From Deltaproteobacteria bacterium (GTDB taxonomy: Bacteria; Myxococcota_A; Bradymonadia; REDH01), in the NCBI GenBank assembly GCA_007693585.1, contig REDH01000065.1, positions 1-64,000 on the forward strand: a stretch of 64,000 nucleotides of DNA, in the 5' to 3' direction. Below are positions 61,995 through 64,000 of the stretch, in pieces (position 1 is the stretch's first letter; the number at the start of each line of letters is the position of its first letter). The position numbers and the translations under genes were made by a program. The notes below the pieces were generated by a model, which did not search any database, was not told the DNA's origin, and was given only the letters and a program-made list of their open reading frames with translations.

Positions 61995-62280
61995 GGCCCA
62001 TCTCCGCGGCGGCTGTCAGGACGGGCGTTACGGGCGGGAGCACCCGCTGCGGGTTGGGGAGTGCGGACGGTCAAGATGGGTCGTTGTCGGTGGAGGACAC
62101 GACGAGCAGCTCCCCGGACCGGGAGTTCGCCGAGTGGCTCATGGATGTAGCGCAGTGCAATGCGGCCGGTCAACGGAAGCCGCCTCGAAAGCGAGCACTG
62201 GCCTGGCCGGTTTCCCGCTCCGTCAGTCGGCGCGGTGCGTCCCGATGGCGTTCCGGGGTTCGGGGGCTGCGCGGCCTCGT

Positions 62281-62302
62281 GGCGTCCACGGCCGTGGACG
62301 CC
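62281..62302. repeat. Perfect 22-bp palindrome upstream of def
   Basis: GGCGTCCACGG is followed directly by its exact reverse complement CCGTGGACGCC, with no spacer, so it reads the same on both strands. It ends at the base before the -35 element of the def promoter, as an activator or repressor site might. Confidence 0.8.
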
Positions 62303-62331
62303 TTGAATGCCCGGCTGGCGTGCGCTATTCC
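62303..62331 (+). promoter_or_regulatory. Candidate promoter of def-fmt
   Basis: TTGAAT (62303-62308) and TATTCC (62326-62331) are exactly 17 bases apart, 69 bases upstream of the def start, directly next to the palindrome. Confidence 0.45.
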
Positions 62332-62399
62332 CGACAGCCCGTGGGGCAACCTCTGCCCCCATCCCGCCCGTTCACCGGGCCCCCGATCCACGCCTCTTC

Positions 62400-62945
62400 A
62401 TGGCCATTCTTCCCATCGTCCACTGGCCTCATCGCGCTCTGTCCACACCAGCGGCCCCGGTCGAGGCGTTCGACGGATCGCTTCACCGGCTGATCGACGA
62501 CATGGCCGAGACCATGTACGCGGCGTCCGGCGTCGGCCTCGCCGCCAATCAGGTGGATCGGCTCCATCGGGTCACGGTCATGGACTGCGCCGCCGAGGAT
62601 GAGCCGTCGCAGCTGCTCGAGATCGTGAATCCCGAGATCGTCGGGCGGGAGGGCACGCTGGTCTGGGAGGAAGGGTGTCTCAGCTTTCCTGGTCTGTACA
62701 ACGAGGTGAAGCGGGCTGCACGGGTCACCGTTCGCTATCGGGACCGCAACGGCGAGGCCTGCGAGATCACGGGAGAGGGGCTTCTTGCCGTCTGCCTGCA
62801 GCACGAGATCGACCACCTCGACGGCGTGGTGTTCATCGACCGTCTGGGACCTCTTGGACGCCGCATGGCGCTGAAGCAGTGGAAGAAGATCGAGGACGAG
62901 CTGGCCAGAGGGGGAGTGGCCCCCGGGCGGAGGAGTGGCGCGTGA
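62400..62945 (+). CDS. def: Peptide deformylase
   Basis: Def removes the formyl group from nascent proteins. It has 181 residues (usual about 170). The three metal-site motifs are intact: GVGLAANQ, EGCLSFPG with the ligand Cys, and HEIDHLDG with two ligand His and the catalytic Glu. ATG 62400 gives the standard short N terminus. The stop overlaps the fmt start (GTGA), so the formylation and deformylation enzymes are coupled as in many bacteria. Confidence 0.96.
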   Translation: MAILPIVHWPHRALSTPAAPVEAFDGSLHRLIDDMAETMYAASGVGLAANQVDRLHRVTVMDCAAEDEPSQLLEIVNPEIVGREGTLVWEEGCLSFPGLYNEVKRAARVTVRYRDRNGEACEITGEGLLAVCLQHEIDHLDGVVFIDRLGPLGRRMALKQWKKIEDELARGGVAPGRRSGA

Positions 62946-63922
62946 GCAACCCGCTGAGGGTCGTGTTCATGGGCACACCCGAGTTCGCAGTACCTTCGCT
63001 CGAGGCGCTCGCGGCGACGCCCCTGGGCGAGGTCGTCCTCGTCGTCTCGCAGCCGGACCGACCGGCGCGCCGAGGGCGCAAGGTGACGCCGCCACCGGTC
63101 GCGAGGCGTGCCCGGGAGCTCGGCCTTCCGATTTTCCAGCCGGAGACCCTGCGGTGCGAGGACGCCTTCTCGCTCCTCCGGGACCAGCACGCCGATCTCT
63201 TCGTCGTCGTGGCGTACGGGCAGATTCTGCGTCAGAACGTGCTCGACCTTCCGCGGCTGGGCTGCCTCAATGTTCATGCATCGCTCCTTCCCCGGTGGCG
63301 TGGAGCGGCGCCTATCCAGTGGGCTGTCGCGAGCGGTGACGCCGTGACCGGGGTATCTCTGATGCAGATGGAGCGTGGACTGGACACCGGCCCGGTGCTG
63401 GCGATGGCCCCCACCATGATCCGGGACGGTGAGACGGCAGGGGAGTTGCACGATCGCCTGTCCTTGCTGGGTGCGGATGTCCTGGTCAACGCGCTCACGC
63501 CCCTCTCGCGCGGCGCGCTGACGCCGGAGCCGCAGTGCAACGACCGTAGCACGTACGCTCGAATGCTGGGCGTCGGCGACAGGCGGATCGACTTCGGTCG
63601 AACGGCGTCGAGGGTGGTCTGGCACATTCACGGCATGACCCCCTGGCCCGGAGCCTGCGTCACCATTGGCGGGGAAACCCTCCGCGTTCTGCGGGCCCGT
63701 GTCGCGGCGGATGTCCCGAAGGATTCGTCGTGCGCACCGGGCAGGATTCTCGCCGCCAGTCCGGAGGAGGGTCTCATCGTGGCCTGTGGCGAAGGAACGG
63801 CCGTGGAGCTCGTGGAGATTCAGCGCCCCGGGAGACGGCCGGTGTCGGCGCGCGACTGCCTCCACGGGTTCAGCATCGCCCCCGGCCAGGACACGGTGGA
63901 CGCGGAACGGACGTGTCCGTGA
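62942..63922 (+). CDS. fmt: Methionyl-tRNA formyltransferase
   Basis: Fmt formylates initiator Met-tRNA using 10-formyl-tetrahydrofolate. It has 326 residues (usual about 315). Motifs are VVFMGTPEFAVPSLEAL, the catalytic Asn/His/Asp region (NVHASLLPRWRGAAPI, then GVSLMQMERGLDTGPVL) and the C-terminal tRNA-binding domain (HGMTPWPGA). The start is GTG 62942, overlapping def. The stop may overlap a GTG for another gene. Confidence 0.96.
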   Translation: MSNPLRVVFMGTPEFAVPSLEALAATPLGEVVLVVSQPDRPARRGRKVTPPPVARRARELGLPIFQPETLRCEDAFSLLRDQHADLFVVVAYGQILRQNVLDLPRLGCLNVHASLLPRWRGAAPIQWAVASGDAVTGVSLMQMERGLDTGPVLAMAPTMIRDGETAGELHDRLSLLGADVLVNALTPLSRGALTPEPQCNDRSTYARMLGVGDRRIDFGRTASRVVWHIHGMTPWPGACVTIGGETLRVLRARVAADVPKDSSCAPGRILAASPEEGLIVACGEGTAVELVEIQRPGRRPVSARDCLHGFSIAPGQDTVDAERTCP

Positions 63923-64000
63923 TTGGGGAGGAGCCCCGTGCGGCGACCTGTGGCGTCACCCTTTCCTGCATTGGCGGCCTGCCCGACCTGCTCGCCGCCG
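63919..64000 (+). CDS. Possible start of a further gene, cut by the window end
   Basis: An open frame from GTG 63919, in a GTGA overlap with the fmt stop, runs to the window end (27 codons). It has a high G/C third position and a hydrophobic stretch. GTG 63938 in another frame has a better Shine-Dalgarno (GGGGAGGAG, 4-base spacing) but weaker codon bias. No family can be named from so few residues. Confidence 0.3.
   Translation, partial: MIGEEPRAATCGVTLSCIGGLPDLLAA

Larger units (their letters stand above)
61995..62399. other. Divergent region between the large membrane protein and def-fmt
   Basis: These 405 bases contain the perfect 22-base palindrome at 62281 and the promoter candidate at 62303-62331 for def. 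The remainder is GC-rich with open frames that lack coding features. I see no gene. Confidence 0.5.

Overview
The window is high-GC, densely coded bacterial chromosome from a Gram-negative: it carries a TonB/TonB-dependent receptor pair, apolipoprotein N-acyltransferase, BamB- and YfgM-like proteins, a CpoB-like TPR protein and many lipoproteins. A cytochrome b558-type SdhCAB, carboxypeptidase-regulatory repeats, FHA-GGDEF and degenerate J-domain/TPR proteins suggest Myxococcota or a related former deltaproteobacterial lineage. That placement is inference; the window has no rRNA or other taxonomic marker. No phage, transposase, CRISPR array or plasmid gene was seen. It reads as core genome with lineage-specific envelope genes between housekeeping operons. 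Start codons are often GTG or TTG and genes are often joined by 4-base stop/start overlaps.

Layout. 0-4.5 kb (+): 3' end of tonB, a TonB-dependent receptor with its own TonB-like domain, and a lipoprotein. 4.5-9.8 kb: an unknown protein, purM (-), two glycosyltransferase-type proteins, a CRP-like regulator and folC. 10-15.6 kb (-): a large lipoprotein and sdhCAB. 16-21.5 kb (+): sucCD, ndk, rlmN, pgi, so two TCA-cycle operons diverge from one intergenic region. 21.7-24.2 kb: a diguanylate cyclase and pyk (-). 24.4-32.3 kb (+): an overlapping cluster of LarA-like protein, AGPS-like flavoprotein, GlcE-like flavoprotein, GlcF-like Fe-S protein, lipid kinase and lnt. 32.5-37.9 kb: CpoB-like and LysM proteins, then on the minus strand an Rrf2 regulator, a J-domain protein, tRNA-Met and a penicillin-binding protein. 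38-46.9 kb (+): queA-tgt-yajC-secD-secF, recJ, a small membrane protein and trmB. 46.9-55.3 kb: bamB and yfgM (-), an outer-membrane protein, a sodium:alanine symporter with a long periplasmic extension (+), and der and era (-). 55.4-64 kb: a TPR lipoprotein with an ABC transporter (+), a CinA-like protein and a large carboxypeptidase-regulatory/PDZ protein (-), then def-fmt (+).

Two observations stand out. First, the sodium:alanine symporter has a periplasmic domain that visibly resembles the SecD P1 head domain encoded 8 kb upstream, an apparent fusion of a Sec-type module to an amino-acid symporter. Second, the apparent glycolate-oxidase operon has as its large subunit a flavoprotein with signatures of alkyl-dihydroxyacetone-phosphate synthase. 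It is overlapped with GlcE/GlcF-like redox proteins, a diacylglycerol kinase-family protein and Lnt, and preceded by a LarA-like protein lacking the nickel-pincer ligands. This looks like a lipid-modifying redox cluster.

Coordinates and starts come from reading the sequence by eye. Family assignments rest on recognised motifs, and no database search was run.
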